Source: Kosakonia oryzae (GTDB lineage: Bacteria; Pseudomonadota; Gammaproteobacteria; Enterobacterales; Enterobacteriaceae). Taken from it: a stretch of 64,000 nt of DNA. Positions 44,793 to 54,752 of the stretch are shown in pieces. Position 1 is the stretch's first letter; each line of letters begins with the position of its first letter. A program made the position numbers and the translations under genes. The notes under the pieces are model-generated. The model did no database searches, was not told the origin of the DNA, and worked only from the letters and a program-made list of their open reading frames with translations. Where the stretch lies: assembly GCF_001658025.2 (NCBI RefSeq), contig NZ_CP014007.2, positions 2,046,001-2,110,000 on the forward strand, written 5' to 3'.

Positions 44793-46163
44793 TTAAACTG
44801 TCGGGAAGATCAGCTCTAAAGACTGGATAGAATCTTCCCACCCGGCACGTTCGAAGATGCCCTGTTGCAGAAAGGCTTCAAGCTGTGGCCACAATGCAAT
44901 AGCTTTATCCAGCATTGGGTCACTGCCTCGCGCATACGCGCCAACGCTCACCAGATCGCGATTTCGTTGGAAGCTAGACAGCAACTGTTTGAAATTCCGG
45001 ACCCTTGCGTAATGTTGTTCAGTAATTAGCGCGGTCATGGCACGGCTGATGGAGGCTTCAATATCAATCGCCGGATAATGACCGGCTTCCGCCAGACGAC
45101 GGGAAAGCACAATATGTCCATCAAGAATCGCGCGCGCAGAATCCGCGATAGGATCTTGCTGATCATCCCCTTCGGTGAGAACGGTATAGAAAGCGGTGAT
45201 CGAGCCGCCGCCGTGAATGCCGTTCCCCGCACGTTCCACCAGCGCCGGTAATTTGGCGAAGACAGAAGGAGGATAACCCTTGGTTGCTGGCGGTTCGCCG
45301 ATCGCGAGCGCAATTTCACGCTGCGCCATGGCATAACGCGTCAGAGAGTCCATGATCAGAAGCACATGCTGACCGCGATCGCGGAAATCTTCAGCAATGC
45401 GCGTGGCGTAGGCAGCGCCCTGCATACGCAACAACGGAGACACATCCGCTGGCGCAGCGATCACGACGGAACGTGCGCGACCGTCAGCCCCAAGAATGTT
45501 CTCGATAAAATCTTTAACTTCACGGCCACGTTCGCCAATCAGCCCCACGACAATCACGTCGGCCTGGGTATAACGCGCCATCATGCCAAGCAGCACACTC
45601 TTACCGACGCCAGAACCGGCAAAGAGACCCATACGTTGACCACGGCCCACCGTCAGCAGGGCGTTAATGGCGCGCACGCCGGTATCCAGCACGTGCTCAA
45701 TCGCCGTACGTTGCAACGGGTTAAACGGCGGCGTCATCAACGCGCCTGTTTCTCCGGTATCGGGCGCGGGCAGGCCGTCGAGCGGTTTACCTGCGCCGTC
45801 GAGCACGCGTCCGAGCAGGGCAGGGCCGAGCGGCAACTGTTTGCTGCTTTGTAAACCATCGCCCACCGCACCGCGTGCATAAACGCGCGCGCCAGGCAAA
45901 ATTCCTTCGACTTCTTCCAGCGGCATCAGAAACAGGCGTTGACCGTTGAAGCCGACCACTTCACTTTCCACTTCGTGAGTTTCGCCGCCTTCCTGACGTT
46001 CAATGATGCAGGTTGCGCCCAGCGGCAACTGCAAACCGGTAGCCTCCAGCACCAGGCCGGTGGCGCGGGTCAGTCGCCCGTAACGGCGCACAGAAGGGAG
46101 TTGCACCATTTTGGCTTCGAAGTTATCGAGCGTTGTCAGCCAGCGGGTCAAACGCGCAGTCAT
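44793..46163 (-). CDS. fliI: FliI, flagellar export ATPase
   Basis: A 456-residue F1-beta-like ATPase that unfolds and delivers export substrates. Walker A is [11 protein letters not shown], Walker B is [11 protein letters not shown], and [10 protein letters not shown] is also present. I use the start [20 protein letters not shown] as in E. coli; a ten-residue longer frame overlaps fliH. Translation is coupled to fliH. Confidence 0.95.
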   Translation of the reverse strand: MTARLTRWLTTLDNFEAKMVQLPSVRRYGRLTRATGLVLEATGLQLPLGATCIIERQEGGETHEVESEVVGFNGQRLFLMPLEEVEGILPGARVYARGAVGDGLQSSKQLPLGPALLGRVLDGAGKPLDGLPAPDTGETGALMTPPFNPLQRTAIEHVLDTGVRAINALLTVGRGQRMGLFAGSGVGKSVLLGMMARYTQADVIVVGLIGERGREVKDFIENILGADGRARSVVIAAPADVSPLLRMQGAAYATRIAEDFRDRGQHVLLIMDSLTRYAMAQREIALAIGEPPATKGYPPSVFAKLPALVERAGNGIHGGGSITAFYTVLTEGDDQQDPIADSARAILDGHIVLSRRLAEAGHYPAIDIEASISRAMTALITEQHYARVRNFKQLLSSFQRNRDLVSVGAYARGSDPMLDKAIALWPQLEAFLQQGIFERAGWEDSIQSLELIFPTV

Positions 46164-46876
46164 CAAATCACTCCCGGCGCCGCCAGACGGCACAGTTCCT
46201 GCCAGCGCGTTGCCACGCTGGCATCAAGATCGCCTTCATCGGCGGAAACTTTACAGCCGCCCGGATGCAGCGTTGGGTCGCCGCGCAGACGCCAGCCGTG
46301 CAGGCTTAACGTCGCGCCGAGCATCTCTTCTACCCGTTGCAGATCGTCCGGGTGAACGCGCAACTGCGGCTTGCCGCTGAACAGCGGCTCCTGCTGCAAC
46401 AGCAGTTGAATCTGTTTGATCAGCGCACTGTTATCGACACAGGGCGTTTGTCCCAGCACCTGGCGAGCAGCTTCCAGTGCCATCTGCATCAGACGGGAGG
46501 CAATCACGCTGTCGAGCGCATCCAGGGTGTACTGGAATTCGCTGACCAGTTGTTGCATCCGCGCGTGCAGGGGAGCCTGCTGCTGGCGAGCCAGATTCAG
46601 CCCTTGCTCCTGGCCCTGTGCCAGCCCTTCCTGGTAACCGACATCGTGTCCCGCTTTGCGCCCTTCCGCGAGGCCCGCGTTGTAACCCGCGTCGTGAGCC
46701 TGCATCTGGATCTGTGCCAGTTGCTGCTGCTGTTTTTGCTCCTCGGATAAAACGTCTTCTTCCTCGTCAGCGTCTTCTGATGCACTCTCGTTCATCAGCA
46801 GGGGAGCGAACTCGGCAGCCTGCGGGAGCGCCAGATCGTCCGGCGTCCAGACTTTCCAGGGCAATTCGTTAGACAT
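46163..46876 (-). CDS. fliH: FliH, negative regulator of FliI
   Basis: A 237-residue protein starting [17 protein letters not shown]. The N-terminus anchors it to FliN and FlhA. A central segment has GxxxG-like repeats ([20 protein letters not shown]), characteristic of FliH. The C-terminal domain binds FliI ([20 protein letters not shown]). It starts inside the end of fliG (8-base overlap); the longer frame is not needed. Confidence 0.93.
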   Translation of the reverse strand: MSNELPWKVWTPDDLALPQAAEFAPLLMNESASEDADEEEDVLSEEQKQQQQLAQIQMQAHDAGYNAGLAEGRKAGHDVGYQEGLAQGQEQGLNLARQQQAPLHARMQQLVSEFQYTLDALDSVIASRLMQMALEAARQVLGQTPCVDNSALIKQIQLLLQQEPLFSGKPQLRVHPDDLQRVEEMLGATLSLHGWRLRGDPTLHPGGCKVSADEGDLDASVATRWQELCRLAAPGVI

Positions 46877-47867
46877 AGGTATCCTCGCCGCTGCCAATTA
46901 CCATCTCGCCGGTTTCCGCCAGACGACGAACAATAAGCAGGATCGCTTTCTGTTCGTTTTCCACCTGAGACAGACGCACCGGGCCACGGTTGGCGAGGTC
47001 GTCGCGCAGGATATCGGCAGCACGCTGGGACATGTTGCGCAGGAATTTCTCGCGTAGCGGCTGCTCGGCGCCTTTGAGGGCGATAAGCAGGGACTCGGAG
47101 TCCACTTCCTGCAGCAGGCGCTGGATACTGCGGTCGTCCACGTCCACCAGGTTTTCGAACAGGAACATCTCGTCGATAATTTTCTGCGCCAGTTCGCCGT
47201 CGAACTCGCGAACCGCAGTAATAACCGCTTCTTCCTGCTGGGTTTTCATCAGGTTGATGATCTCGGCCGCCGTTCTCACGCCGCCCATTTTGCTGCGTTT
47301 GAGGTTCTGGCCGTCGAGCAGGTTGTTCAGTACTTCGGTCAGTTCCGCCAGCGCGGCAGGCTGTACGCCGCCGAAGGTAGCGATACGCAGCATCACGTCA
47401 TGGCGCATGCGCTCGTCAAACAGCGCCAGAATATCTGCCGCCTGAGAACGTTTGAGGTGCACAAGAATGGTGGCGATGATCTGCGGATGTTCGTCGCGAA
47501 TAAGGTCGGCGGCGCTCTGCGGCTCCATAAAGTTGAGCGTTTCGATGCCGCTGGTGGTATCGCGGGTTTCGAGAATATCTTCCAGCAGGCTGGAAGCACG
47601 CTCTTCGCCGAGCGCTTTGACCAGCACCGAACGCAGGTAGTCGTTGGCGTTGATATTCAGCGCCGCGAATTGTTCCGCTTCGTTCTCAAACTCCTGCAAT
47701 ACGTCCATCAACTGCTTGTTGGAGATTTGACGCACGCTGGCCATCGCGGTACTCAGATGCTGAACTTCGCGGGCAGAGAGGTGTTTAAACACCTCTGCTG
47801 CACGGTCTTCGCCGATGGTCATCAGCAAGATGACACTTTTGTCCGTTCCGGAAAGATTATTGCTCAT
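46869..47867 (-). CDS. fliG: FliG, rotor switch protein
   Basis: A 332-residue rotor protein, nearly identical to E. coli FliG in its C-terminal half. FliG-N binds FliF, the middle has the EHPQ motif ([15 protein letters not shown]) that binds FliM, and FliG-C has the charged torque helix ([20 protein letters not shown]) that meets MotA. Confidence 0.96.
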   Translation of the reverse strand: MSNNLSGTDKSVILLMTIGEDRAAEVFKHLSAREVQHLSTAMASVRQISNKQLMDVLQEFENEAEQFAALNINANDYLRSVLVKALGEERASSLLEDILETRDTTSGIETLNFMEPQSAADLIRDEHPQIIATILVHLKRSQAADILALFDERMRHDVMLRIATFGGVQPAALAELTEVLNNLLDGQNLKRSKMGGVRTAAEIINLMKTQQEEAVITAVREFDGELAQKIIDEMFLFENLVDVDDRSIQRLLQEVDSESLLIALKGAEQPLREKFLRNMSQRAADILRDDLANRGPVRLSQVENEQKAILLIVRRLAETGEMVIGSGEDTYV

Positions 47868-49545
47868 GTTCGTTATTCATCCACTGGCGAATGACCAGCG
47901 CCACGACGCGCGGATCGTTATCTGACATTTCGCGAATACGCTGGCTCATCACTTCTGCGCTCAGGCGCTGGTTAGAGCGGCGCTGCTGGTTCATTTCATC
48001 TTTACTCAGGCGAACTTCCACCGACTCTTCAATTTCGGCTCGTGCCTGCGCAGCTTCCTGTGCAGCTTTCGCTTCTTCCTGGCGGCGTACCAGTTGCGGA
48101 CGGACCGCTTTACGCCACAACAGCCAGGCAACAATCAGCACCAGTAACCAGCGGCCTGCGGACATCAGCTGATCGATAAACGACTGCTGCTGCCAGAACG
48201 GGAGCTGACCACCGATATCGTCCGTTGCGTTAAACGGCGAGTTGACAACGTTGAGGGTATCACCGCGTTTTTCGGTGTAACCCATCGCTTCACGGGTTAA
48301 ATCTTCAATCTGTTTCAGTTGATCGGCGGTCAGTGCCGCGGTTTTACCATCTGCCAGTGTGCGGTAGTTCACCACCACGGCAACGGAGAGACGCTCAATA
48401 TCACCGACATTCATCTTGGTATGACGAATGGTGCGATCAACTTCGTAGTTATTGGTTTCGCTATGCGTGGTATTACGCGGCCCCGCATTGCTGCTGTTCG
48501 CAGTGGAGGTATTGGTGCCTTGCTGACCCTGCGCATTCTGCTGGTTATTTTGCGTCGTGATCGGCGCACTGTTCGCAGGCGCTGGCTGGTTAGAGAGCGC
48601 TCCCGGAACACCGCCAGGATACTGGCCGCCAATCTGTTCGCTGCTGTTCACCTGGCGTGAACGCAGAACCGCCTGCGCCGGATCGCCGCCGTTCGGGCTG
48701 TACTGCTCTTCCGTTTGCTCTTTATTCGCGAAATCGAGTTGAGCGGTAACCTGCGCGTGGACGTTGCCATTACCGACGATAGGGCCAAGGATGGCTTCGA
48801 TACGGCGCTGGATACGGCCTTCAACGTCCGCGGTATATTTCAGTTGAGCATCATTCAGATCGCGACCGGCAGTCCCGGCCTGCGTTAACAGACGACCGCC
48901 CTGATCAACGACCGTTACGTTACCCGGCGGCAAACCTGCCACCGCGCTGGAAACCAGATGGACTATCGCGCTGATCTGGCCGTCATCCAGGGCGCGGCCC
49001 GGTTGCAGATTAACGGTGACAGAAGCGGAAGGGGATTTTTGTTCGCGAACAAACAGCGATGGTTTCGGCATGGCGAGGTGCACGCGGGCACTTTTCACCG
49101 GGCCAAGTGTTTCGATAGTGCGGGCCAGTTCACCTTCCAGCGCACGCTGGTAGTTCACTTGCTCGCTAAATTGACTGATACCGAATTTTTCCTGATCCAG
49201 CAGTTCAAAACCCACTGCGCCGCCTTTCGGCAGACCCTGTTGCGCCAGACGCAAGCGCAGTTCGTGCACTTTATCCGCCGGAACCTCAATCGCTCCGTTG
49301 CCATCGGCGAAGCGGTAAGGGATATTCATTTGGGTCAACTGCGTGACAATGGCTCCGCCATCCTGGTCGGATAAGTTGCTGAATAACGTCCGGTAATCCG
49401 GGCTCTTGGCCCACAGCACCATAGCAACAACGATGGCGACGGCTGCTGCGGCGGCCACCATTAAAGGGATTTTGGGGTTCGCGCGTAAGCGGTTAAGCCA
49501 CTCAAGAGATTTATTCTGCGGTGCAGTTGTTGCAGTCGCACTCAT
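47857..49545 (-). CDS. fliF: FliF, MS-ring protein
   Basis: A 562-residue double-pass membrane protein forming the MS-ring, the base of the flagellum. Helix 1 is at about residues 27-45 ([19 protein letters not shown]), ring-building motifs follow ([20 protein letters not shown]), then a Gln/Asn/Ser-rich disordered loop (about 310-350), helix 2 ([15 protein letters not shown]) and the C-terminal tail that binds FliG. First gene of fliFGHIJK, overlapping fliG by 11 bases. Confidence 0.95.
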   Translation of the reverse strand: MSATATTAPQNKSLEWLNRLRANPKIPLMVAAAAAVAIVVAMVLWAKSPDYRTLFSNLSDQDGGAIVTQLTQMNIPYRFADGNGAIEVPADKVHELRLRLAQQGLPKGGAVGFELLDQEKFGISQFSEQVNYQRALEGELARTIETLGPVKSARVHLAMPKPSLFVREQKSPSASVTVNLQPGRALDDGQISAIVHLVSSAVAGLPPGNVTVVDQGGRLLTQAGTAGRDLNDAQLKYTADVEGRIQRRIEAILGPIVGNGNVHAQVTAQLDFANKEQTEEQYSPNGGDPAQAVLRSRQVNSSEQIGGQYPGGVPGALSNQPAPANSAPITTQNNQQNAQGQQGTNTSTANSSNAGPRNTTHSETNNYEVDRTIRHTKMNVGDIERLSVAVVVNYRTLADGKTAALTADQLKQIEDLTREAMGYTEKRGDTLNVVNSPFNATDDIGGQLPFWQQQSFIDQLMSAGRWLLVLIVAWLLWRKAVRPQLVRRQEEAKAAQEAAQARAEIEESVEVRLSKDEMNQQRRSNQRLSAEVMSQRIREMSDNDPRVVALVIRQWMNNEHEQ

Positions 49546-49673
49546 TGCGCACCTCGTAACTCTGGGTGGATGTTGTTATTTGAGTTGAGAAACAAAACAG
49601 ACTCCCGGGTCGGCAAACTCGACATTTATCCATTAACATGGCAATGCCATTATTTGATGATTCCCAATTTTCT

Positions 49674-49715
49674 ATGCGCCAAATAACCTGGTTTTTTGTC
49701 GCTATTTACCGCCAT
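49674..49715. promoter_or_regulatory. FlhD4C2 binding site between fliF and fliE
   Basis: GCGCCAAATAACC and, after 11 bases, CGCTATTTACCGCC form the inverted half-sites of an FlhDC box. It lies in the 226-base divergent region and should activate both fliE and fliFGHIJK as class II flagellar genes. Confidence 0.75.
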
Positions 49716-49771
49716 TATCCCATTGACAAGCTGTTAACCTTGTCCAGTATCAAACCATCCGGGGAAAAACA

Positions 49772-50083
49772 ATGGCTATACAGGGCATTGAAAGCGTCAT
49801 CAGCCAGCTGCAGGCAACTGCTGGCGTTGCACGCAATCAGAGCGTGGAGAGCGAACCGACAATCAGCTTTGCCGGACAACTGCATGCTGCGCTGGATCGC
49901 ATCAGCGATACGCAAAACGCAGCACGTGTGCAGGCAGAGAAGTTCACACTCGGGGAACCGGGCGTGGCGCTGAATGACGTGATGACCGATCTGCAAAAAT
50001 CATCCATTTCGCTGCAAATGGGCGTTCAGGTGCGTAATAAACTGGTGTCTGCTTATCAGGACATCATGAATATGCAGGTTTAA
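49772..50083 (+). CDS. fliE: FliE, MS-ring/rod junction protein
   Basis: A 103-residue rod-adapter protein that joins the MS-ring to the proximal rod and is the first substrate of the export gate. The start [17 protein letters not shown] and end [17 protein letters not shown] are the family signatures. It forms a single-gene operon divergent from fliF, followed by a terminator. Confidence 0.95.
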   Translation: MAIQGIESVISQLQATAGVARNQSVESEPTISFAGQLHAALDRISDTQNAARVQAEKFTLGEPGVALNDVMTDLQKSSISLQMGVQVRNKLVSAYQDIMNMQV

Positions 50084-50148
50084 GCCTGGCTAATTTTGCA
50101 TTTTGCTACCGGTCTGCGCTTTTCGCGTGGACATGGAAGGCAACGTGA

Positions 50149-50174
50149 AAACCTCGCTCTGGCGGGGTTTTTCT
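50149..50174 (+). terminator. Rho-independent terminator after fliE
   Basis: ACCTCGC-TCTG-GCGGGGT (one G-U pair) followed by five Ts. Confidence 0.8.
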
Positions 50175-50252
50175 CTATAAGCGGCTGGAGGATTCGGTGC
50201 AGGTTAAAACCGGCCGTTAAATGCCGACCGGTATCCACTGAGGTTGCTGATT

Positions 50253-50423
50253 TCAGGCGTAAGCGGGTTTGTCTTGTTTGAAGATCTTGCTGCAATGGGG
50301 GCACATCAGCGCTGAACCTTTCTGGACTCGGGTGAAGCTATGTTCTGACTGCATAGCGCAGTGAGGGCAGGTACATTTGGTAAGAAAGTTGCGATTGTTT
50401 TTTGAATCTTTCCGTTGTGGCAT
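50253..50423 (-). CDS. Small zinc-ribbon protein (YnfU-like)
   Basis: A 56-residue protein from ATG 50423 with AGGAAA well placed upstream; the 26-residue longer frame has no support. Two CPHC knuckles, CTCPHCAMQSEHS and LMCPHCSKIF, would bind one zinc ion. It resembles the small YnfU family of enterobacteria, of unknown role. It lies alone between fliE and dgcZ, convergent with fliE. Confidence 0.75.
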   Translation of the reverse strand: MPQRKDSKNNRNFLTKCTCPHCAMQSEHSFTRVQKGSALMCPHCSKIFKQDKPAYA

Positions 50424-50738
50424 AGAGTATTTCCTGATGAATGGGCTGTAACCATACACTATCCCGATACATATAGCCCGTAATGATTTCCCTGCGGGCA
50501 AATATCATAGCCCGGCGCTGAGCACCGAATCTCTTGAATAAAAAATATACAGTGGCGTTGCGCAGACAAAGAGTAAGTCGCGCACTGGGTATTGTGCACT
50601 GCATTTGCGGTGTGCTTTTCGTAAATATTCATCCCGCTGAAATAATTAATACTTGCCCTGTCTTAATGATCTTTACAAAAAGCTAACTTCAGTTGCTTAC
50701 ACTAGCAGCCCAAAAATTAGCTGATGCGGAGGGCAACT

Positions 50739-51635
50739 ATGTACCGTAACACTTGTCAGATTGACACTATTCTCGCCGATCTTAATTATGCTGTTGATGC
50801 CCATTATGACTGGCTGGTGAATATGTTTTCCTGCGTGGTAAATAATGCCTTTGAACAGCCTGATATTATTCATCCGTGCGCGCATAAACACTGTCGTGTC
50901 GGAACCTGGCTGCATCATCACCAACCGACAAGAGAGGAAGAAGCTTCCTGTATTCAGGCGATTAGCGAGGCGCATGCGCGCATGCATGACAGTGGTCGCC
51001 GGATGATGCTGGCCATTCAGAATAAAACCGTAACAGCCGATCATTTCACCGCCTTTAAACAGCATCTGGCGCTATTTTCCAGCGTGGTGACAACCTGTAA
51101 AAGTTATTTATTAAATATGCGCAGCGGTATCGATATTCTCACCGGCTTGCCAGGCAGAAGAATGCTGAATGAAACGTTTGAACAGCAATTAATACGCGCT
51201 GCGGAGCAGAATGTTTATCTGCTATTACTGGACATCGATCGCTTTAAAAATATTAACGATACTTACGGTCATCTAATTGGCGATAGCGTATTACGCGGTC
51301 TCGCGCAATTATTACGTAACGGAATTCGCGATGGCGATAATGCGTACCGCTATGGCGGCGAGGAATTTATCATTCTGTTGCGCGCGCCTTCTGATAACGA
51401 TGCGTGCCTGAGCGGGCTGCGGCTGTGCAATACCATTGCTGACACCACCCTGCATTGTGACGATCAGGCGCTGCATATTACGGTCACCGTTGGGTTAACC
51501 AAAGTCCAGGCCAAAGAGTCACTGGACGAGGCGGCAAAACGTGCCGATGCGGCGATGTATCGCGGTAAGCAGACCGGGCGTAATCGCTGCATGTTTATGG
51601 ACGAGCGGGGCGAGATTGGCCATTTCGCCGGCTGA
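50739..51635 (+). CDS. dgcZ: DgcZ, zinc-regulated diguanylate cyclase
   Basis: A 298-residue cytoplasmic enzyme very similar to E. coli DgcZ (YdeH). The N-terminal CZB domain keeps all four zinc ligands (H22, C52, H79, H83); zinc binding inhibits the enzyme in E. coli. The C-terminal GGDEF domain (LDIDRFKNINDTYGHLIGD, RYGGEEF) makes cyclic di-GMP, promoting PGA production and reducing motility. Start at ATG 50739 behind GGAGGG, giving the family N-terminus. In E. coli the gene is elsewhere; here it is embedded in the flagellar cluster. Confidence 0.93.
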   Translation: MYRNTCQIDTILADLNYAVDAHYDWLVNMFSCVVNNAFEQPDIIHPCAHKHCRVGTWLHHHQPTREEEASCIQAISEAHARMHDSGRRMMLAIQNKTVTADHFTAFKQHLALFSSVVTTCKSYLLNMRSGIDILTGLPGRRMLNETFEQQLIRAAEQNVYLLLLDIDRFKNINDTYGHLIGDSVLRGLAQLLRNGIRDGDNAYRYGGEEFIILLRAPSDNDACLSGLRLCNTIADTTLHCDDQALHITVTVGLTKVQAKESLDEAAKRADAAMYRGKQTGRNRCMFMDERGEIGHFAG

Positions 51636-51684
51636 GTCTCATCGGCTGCTGGCTCACCCTTTGCAGGTGAGCCAGCCTGGTGCG

Positions 51685-51915
51685 TTACTTCTGAATCAAG
51701 TAGCGGATGGTGGGGCCATCCTGCTGGATATCCAGCACCGTATAACCGTGGTTGCGGGCATCCAGCGGAATGTTATTGATCGACTGCGGACAGTCGCTCA
51801 CCACTTCCAGGATCTCCCCTTTTTTGAGTTGTGGCATCGCTTCGAGCGTGGCTACCGCCGGATAAGGGCAGGGTTCACCGCTCATATCGAGGCGGTAATC
51901 GGGCACAATGTTCAT
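51685..51915 (-). CDS. yedF: YedF, TusA-family sulfur carrier
   Basis: A 76-residue SirA/TusA-like protein. LDMSGEPCPYPAVATLEAM holds the conserved Cys-Pro-x-Pro with the sulfur-carrying Cys. It pairs with the membrane protein YedE, whose stop overlaps its start by 4 bases, so it probably receives sulfur (or selenium) imported by YedE. Confidence 0.93.
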   Translation of the reverse strand: MNIVPDYRLDMSGEPCPYPAVATLEAMPQLKKGEILEVVSDCPQSINNIPLDARNHGYTVLDIQQDGPTIRYLIQK

Positions 51916-53117
51916 GCAGTCTCCTTCACGGGCGCCGGCGTTTTGCGGCGAAAGAAATGTTTTTCCCAGCCAATGACAAACAGCAGCGCGGCCAGCAACA
52001 ACGCATAGGTCACCAGCAGACCGCCGAGCGGACCAAAGGTGTTCAGTAAGTTGATTTTATCCCAGTGGGTGGCGAGAGAAGGGGATAAGTCATCCCAGAA
52101 CCAGGCCAGTATCGTCGAGCCGATCACATTGCCCAGCCCGACCCACCAGTAATGCACCTGACCTTCAACTGCGCGGTACATCCAGCCGGTTTCACAACCG
52201 CCTGCCAGCACAATCCCGAAGCCAAACAGCAGGCCGCCGAGTACCGCATTCGGCCCGGCCCACATGATTTTGGGCTCCATCCCCAGTTGCACATAGCTGA
52301 AGATGCCGATCGCGCTCGCCGCCATACCGAAAATAATCGCTTTTGCCATCATGGTGCGCCCGGTGATCCACATATCGCGGAATGCGGAGGTGAAGCAGAT
52401 TTGCGCCCGCTCAATCAGTAAACCAAAACCGACGCCAAACAGCATCGCCAGCCCCAGTTTTGGCTGATTCATCGCCGTCAGCAGCGCCCAACCCACCATG
52501 CCGATAAACACCAGCATACCGATGCGGAAGCGGCGTTTTGCCTGATCCGGTTTTTGTGTCAGCGGCGAAGCGGCGGAGACTTTCTGCATCTTTACCGCAA
52601 TGCGGAACATGGGCAGCAGCGTAAAGCGTGCGCCAAACCATGAGCCAATCGCCGTGGCCACGGCAAAGAACCAGGCATGCAAAGAAAATTGCGGAATGCC
52701 GGTGAAGAAGGCGGCAAGATTACAGCCCATCGCCAGCCGGGCGCCGAAACCGGCAATGATACCGCCAGCAACGGCCTGCGCGATGCGGATACGGCTATGC
52801 GGAAAACGTAGCTTGACGTTATTCGCCCACAGCGCGGCAGCAAAACAGCCGCCAAACATACCGATGATCATCATGCCGTCAATACGCGTCAGCGGCGTAC
52901 CGTCCAGATGGATCAATTTGAAGTATCCCCACTCTTCGGTATGCACGCCGGCCAGTTGTAACAACTGGCCGCCCCAGCGGGTGAATTCACCCGTCACAGC
53001 CCAAAAGGTGCCGGTGATGCCGAAATAGTAGGTGGAGAGAATACCGGCGGCGATAACGGCCGGAATCGGGGACCAGAAGCGAATCAGGAAACGCTCCTTG
53101 AAGGATTGCCATGACAT
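51912..53117 (-). CDS. yedE: YedE, sulfur/selenium-related membrane transporter
   Basis: A 401-residue protein of the YeeE/YedE (Sulf_transp) family with about nine to eleven helices. Conserved Cys motifs are RLAMGCNLAAFFTGIPQFSL and VLAGGCETGWMYRA, the positions that pass thiosulfate-type substrates in YeeE relatives. It forms an operon with yedF. Substrate (thiosulfate or selenium species) is inferred from the family. Confidence 0.93.
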   Translation of the reverse strand: MSWQSFKERFLIRFWSPIPAVIAAGILSTYYFGITGTFWAVTGEFTRWGGQLLQLAGVHTEEWGYFKLIHLDGTPLTRIDGMMIIGMFGGCFAAALWANNVKLRFPHSRIRIAQAVAGGIIAGFGARLAMGCNLAAFFTGIPQFSLHAWFFAVATAIGSWFGARFTLLPMFRIAVKMQKVSAASPLTQKPDQAKRRFRIGMLVFIGMVGWALLTAMNQPKLGLAMLFGVGFGLLIERAQICFTSAFRDMWITGRTMMAKAIIFGMAASAIGIFSYVQLGMEPKIMWAGPNAVLGGLLFGFGIVLAGGCETGWMYRAVEGQVHYWWVGLGNVIGSTILAWFWDDLSPSLATHWDKINLLNTFGPLGGLLVTYALLLAALLFVIGWEKHFFRRKTPAPVKETA

Positions 53118-53302
53118 AGTTAAAAACCTCTGAACTCAGAAGGCAGTAATTAAGGAAGGCGAATGATACACGTGGCAAATGACAAACTAACGTAAAAAGG
53201 GCGTAAATCCTGGTGCAGATCAAACTTCTTCGCGCCGCAGAAGGGTGGCGATGATAATGCTTTAATGCCACAATATTTTTTTCTTCGCGATCGGGATAAA
53301 TA

Positions 53303-53713
53303 ATGAAAAAGCGAGTGATTATTGGCGCGGCGCTACTGCTCAGCGGCTGCGTACAGGTGGATGATTACAACGCGGTGGTAAAACAACCTGCACCGGCAGG
53401 TCTGGCGGGTTACTGGCAGTCGGCAGGCCCGCAAAGCAAACTGGTCAGCCCGGAAGCTATCGCCAGCCTGATCGTCACGCCCGAAGGGGACACGCTGGAT
53501 TGCCGCCAGTGGCAGCGGGTCATTGCCGTACCGGGCAAACTGATGCGCGACGGCAGTACGTTATATAACGTGACGCAAAAACGGGATATTTACCCGCTCG
53601 ACCACGAAGGTAATACGCTGGAATTTGATGGCATGACGCTCAAGCGCGTCGATAAACCGACGGTTGAGTGCCAGAACGCGCTGTCCAGCGCCGGGCTGGA
53701 CATCAGCAAATAA
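53303..53713 (+). CDS. yedD: YedD lipoprotein
   Basis: A 136-residue outer-membrane lipoprotein, lipobox LLSGC (C16), very like E. coli YedD. Linked to the Rcs envelope-stress response in E. coli; biochemical role unknown. Divergent from yedE. In E. coli amyA lies between yedD and fliT; here 249 bases without a gene separate them. Confidence 0.92.
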   Translation: MKKRVIIGAALLLSGCVQVDDYNAVVKQPAPAGLAGYWQSAGPQSKLVSPEAIASLIVTPEGDTLDCRQWQRVIAVPGKLMRDGSTLYNVTQKRDIYPLDHEGNTLEFDGMTLKRVDKPTVECQNALSSAGLDISK

Positions 53714-53962
53714 GAGGGCGCCGGGTCTGCCCGGCACATCTCGTCCCCTTTCCTGTTTCTTCCATACGTAGCTATCGCCGGTGTCTGTGCATTTTACGCA
53801 CGGGAGTAGGCCTGCATTGGCGGCAGCCGGCATTTTTCGCGAAAGGTAAAACAGGGGGGAACAAAGAAAATCTGATGCCATGTTCCTGAGACTCGGGAAA
53901 CAGGGATAACAGAAGAGAACAGGGCGGGTGAGGGGATAAAACGTCACCCGCCTGTTCTGAGA

Positions 53963-54322
53963 TTAGATCTCATTCGGGAAGAGTATATTTCCAGAGAGGC
54001 GTCCATATGTCGAATGCAGGTTATGTTGCCGAGATGTCTGTCTAACCAATGTCCGCAGTTCGTCCATTCGCTCGTTTAACAGTTCTTTCAGCACAACTTC
54101 GTTATCCAGAATTTGCTTCAGCAGCGGCCGAATTTGCGCCTGCAACTGAGGCGCAATTTCTCCGGCATCCTGGAACTGTGCTAACTTCTCCACAGCGTTA
54201 ATGTACTTCACTTCATGTTCGATGAGTTCGTCCCAACGCCCTTCCTTCGCGAGGTTAAGCATGGTGCGGCTGGCGACCAACAGCTGCTGATAGTGGTGGA
54301 GCAACCCGAGATTTGCTTCCAT
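53963..54322 (-). CDS. fliT: FliT, FliD export chaperone and FlhDC inhibitor
   Basis: A 119-residue helical bundle protein (LLHHYQQLLVASRTMLNLAK; YINAVEKLAQFQ). It escorts FliD to the export gate; once freed it binds FlhC and shuts down class II genes. One-base overlap with fliS. Confidence 0.92.
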   Translation of the reverse strand: MEANLGLLHHYQQLLVASRTMLNLAKEGRWDELIEHEVKYINAVEKLAQFQDAGEIAPQLQAQIRPLLKQILDNEVVLKELLNERMDELRTLVRQTSRQHNLHSTYGRLSGNILFPNEI

Positions 54323-54732
54323 TAGTAAGTGTCCCGCGCGTTTTGATTATTGGGGCCAATTTCTTTCCAGGCGTCAGCGATGTTGCTCAACAACTTCGAT
54401 ACTTCATCAATGGCAGAGAGGTCATTGTGGAGATTTGCCTGTAAAAGACGTCGTGTCATGTAGTCATAAAGACTGTCCAGATTTGCGGAGATCTCACCAC
54501 CAGCTTCGTGATTAAGACCGGCCCGCAAGCCGTTGGTAATGATATTAATAGCCTGTGAAAGCGCCCGTCCTTTACCGGGAATATCTCCCTGCTCAATCAG
54601 GATCGCGGCCTTTTTCATGGCGCTCAAGGCGCCATCAAAAAGCAACACCACGAGTTGATGTGGGCTGGCACTCAGAACGGCACTTTCCACGCCGACCTGG
54701 GCATAAGCCTGAGTTCCCGATTTCGTATACAT
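54322..54732 (-). CDS. fliS: FliS, flagellin export chaperone
   Basis: A 136-residue chaperone that caps the C-terminus of flagellin before export. The start MYTKSGTQAYAQVGVESAVL fits the family; a four-residue longer frame is unlikely. With three flagellin genes present it probably serves all three, since their C-termini are identical. Confidence 0.94.
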   Translation of the reverse strand: MYTKSGTQAYAQVGVESAVLSASPHQLVVLLFDGALSAMKKAAILIEQGDIPGKGRALSQAINIITNGLRAGLNHEAGGEISANLDSLYDYMTRRLLQANLHNDLSAIDEVSKLLSNIADAWKEIGPNNQNARDTY

Positions 54733-54752
54733 GTCAAACCTCAACTGATGGT

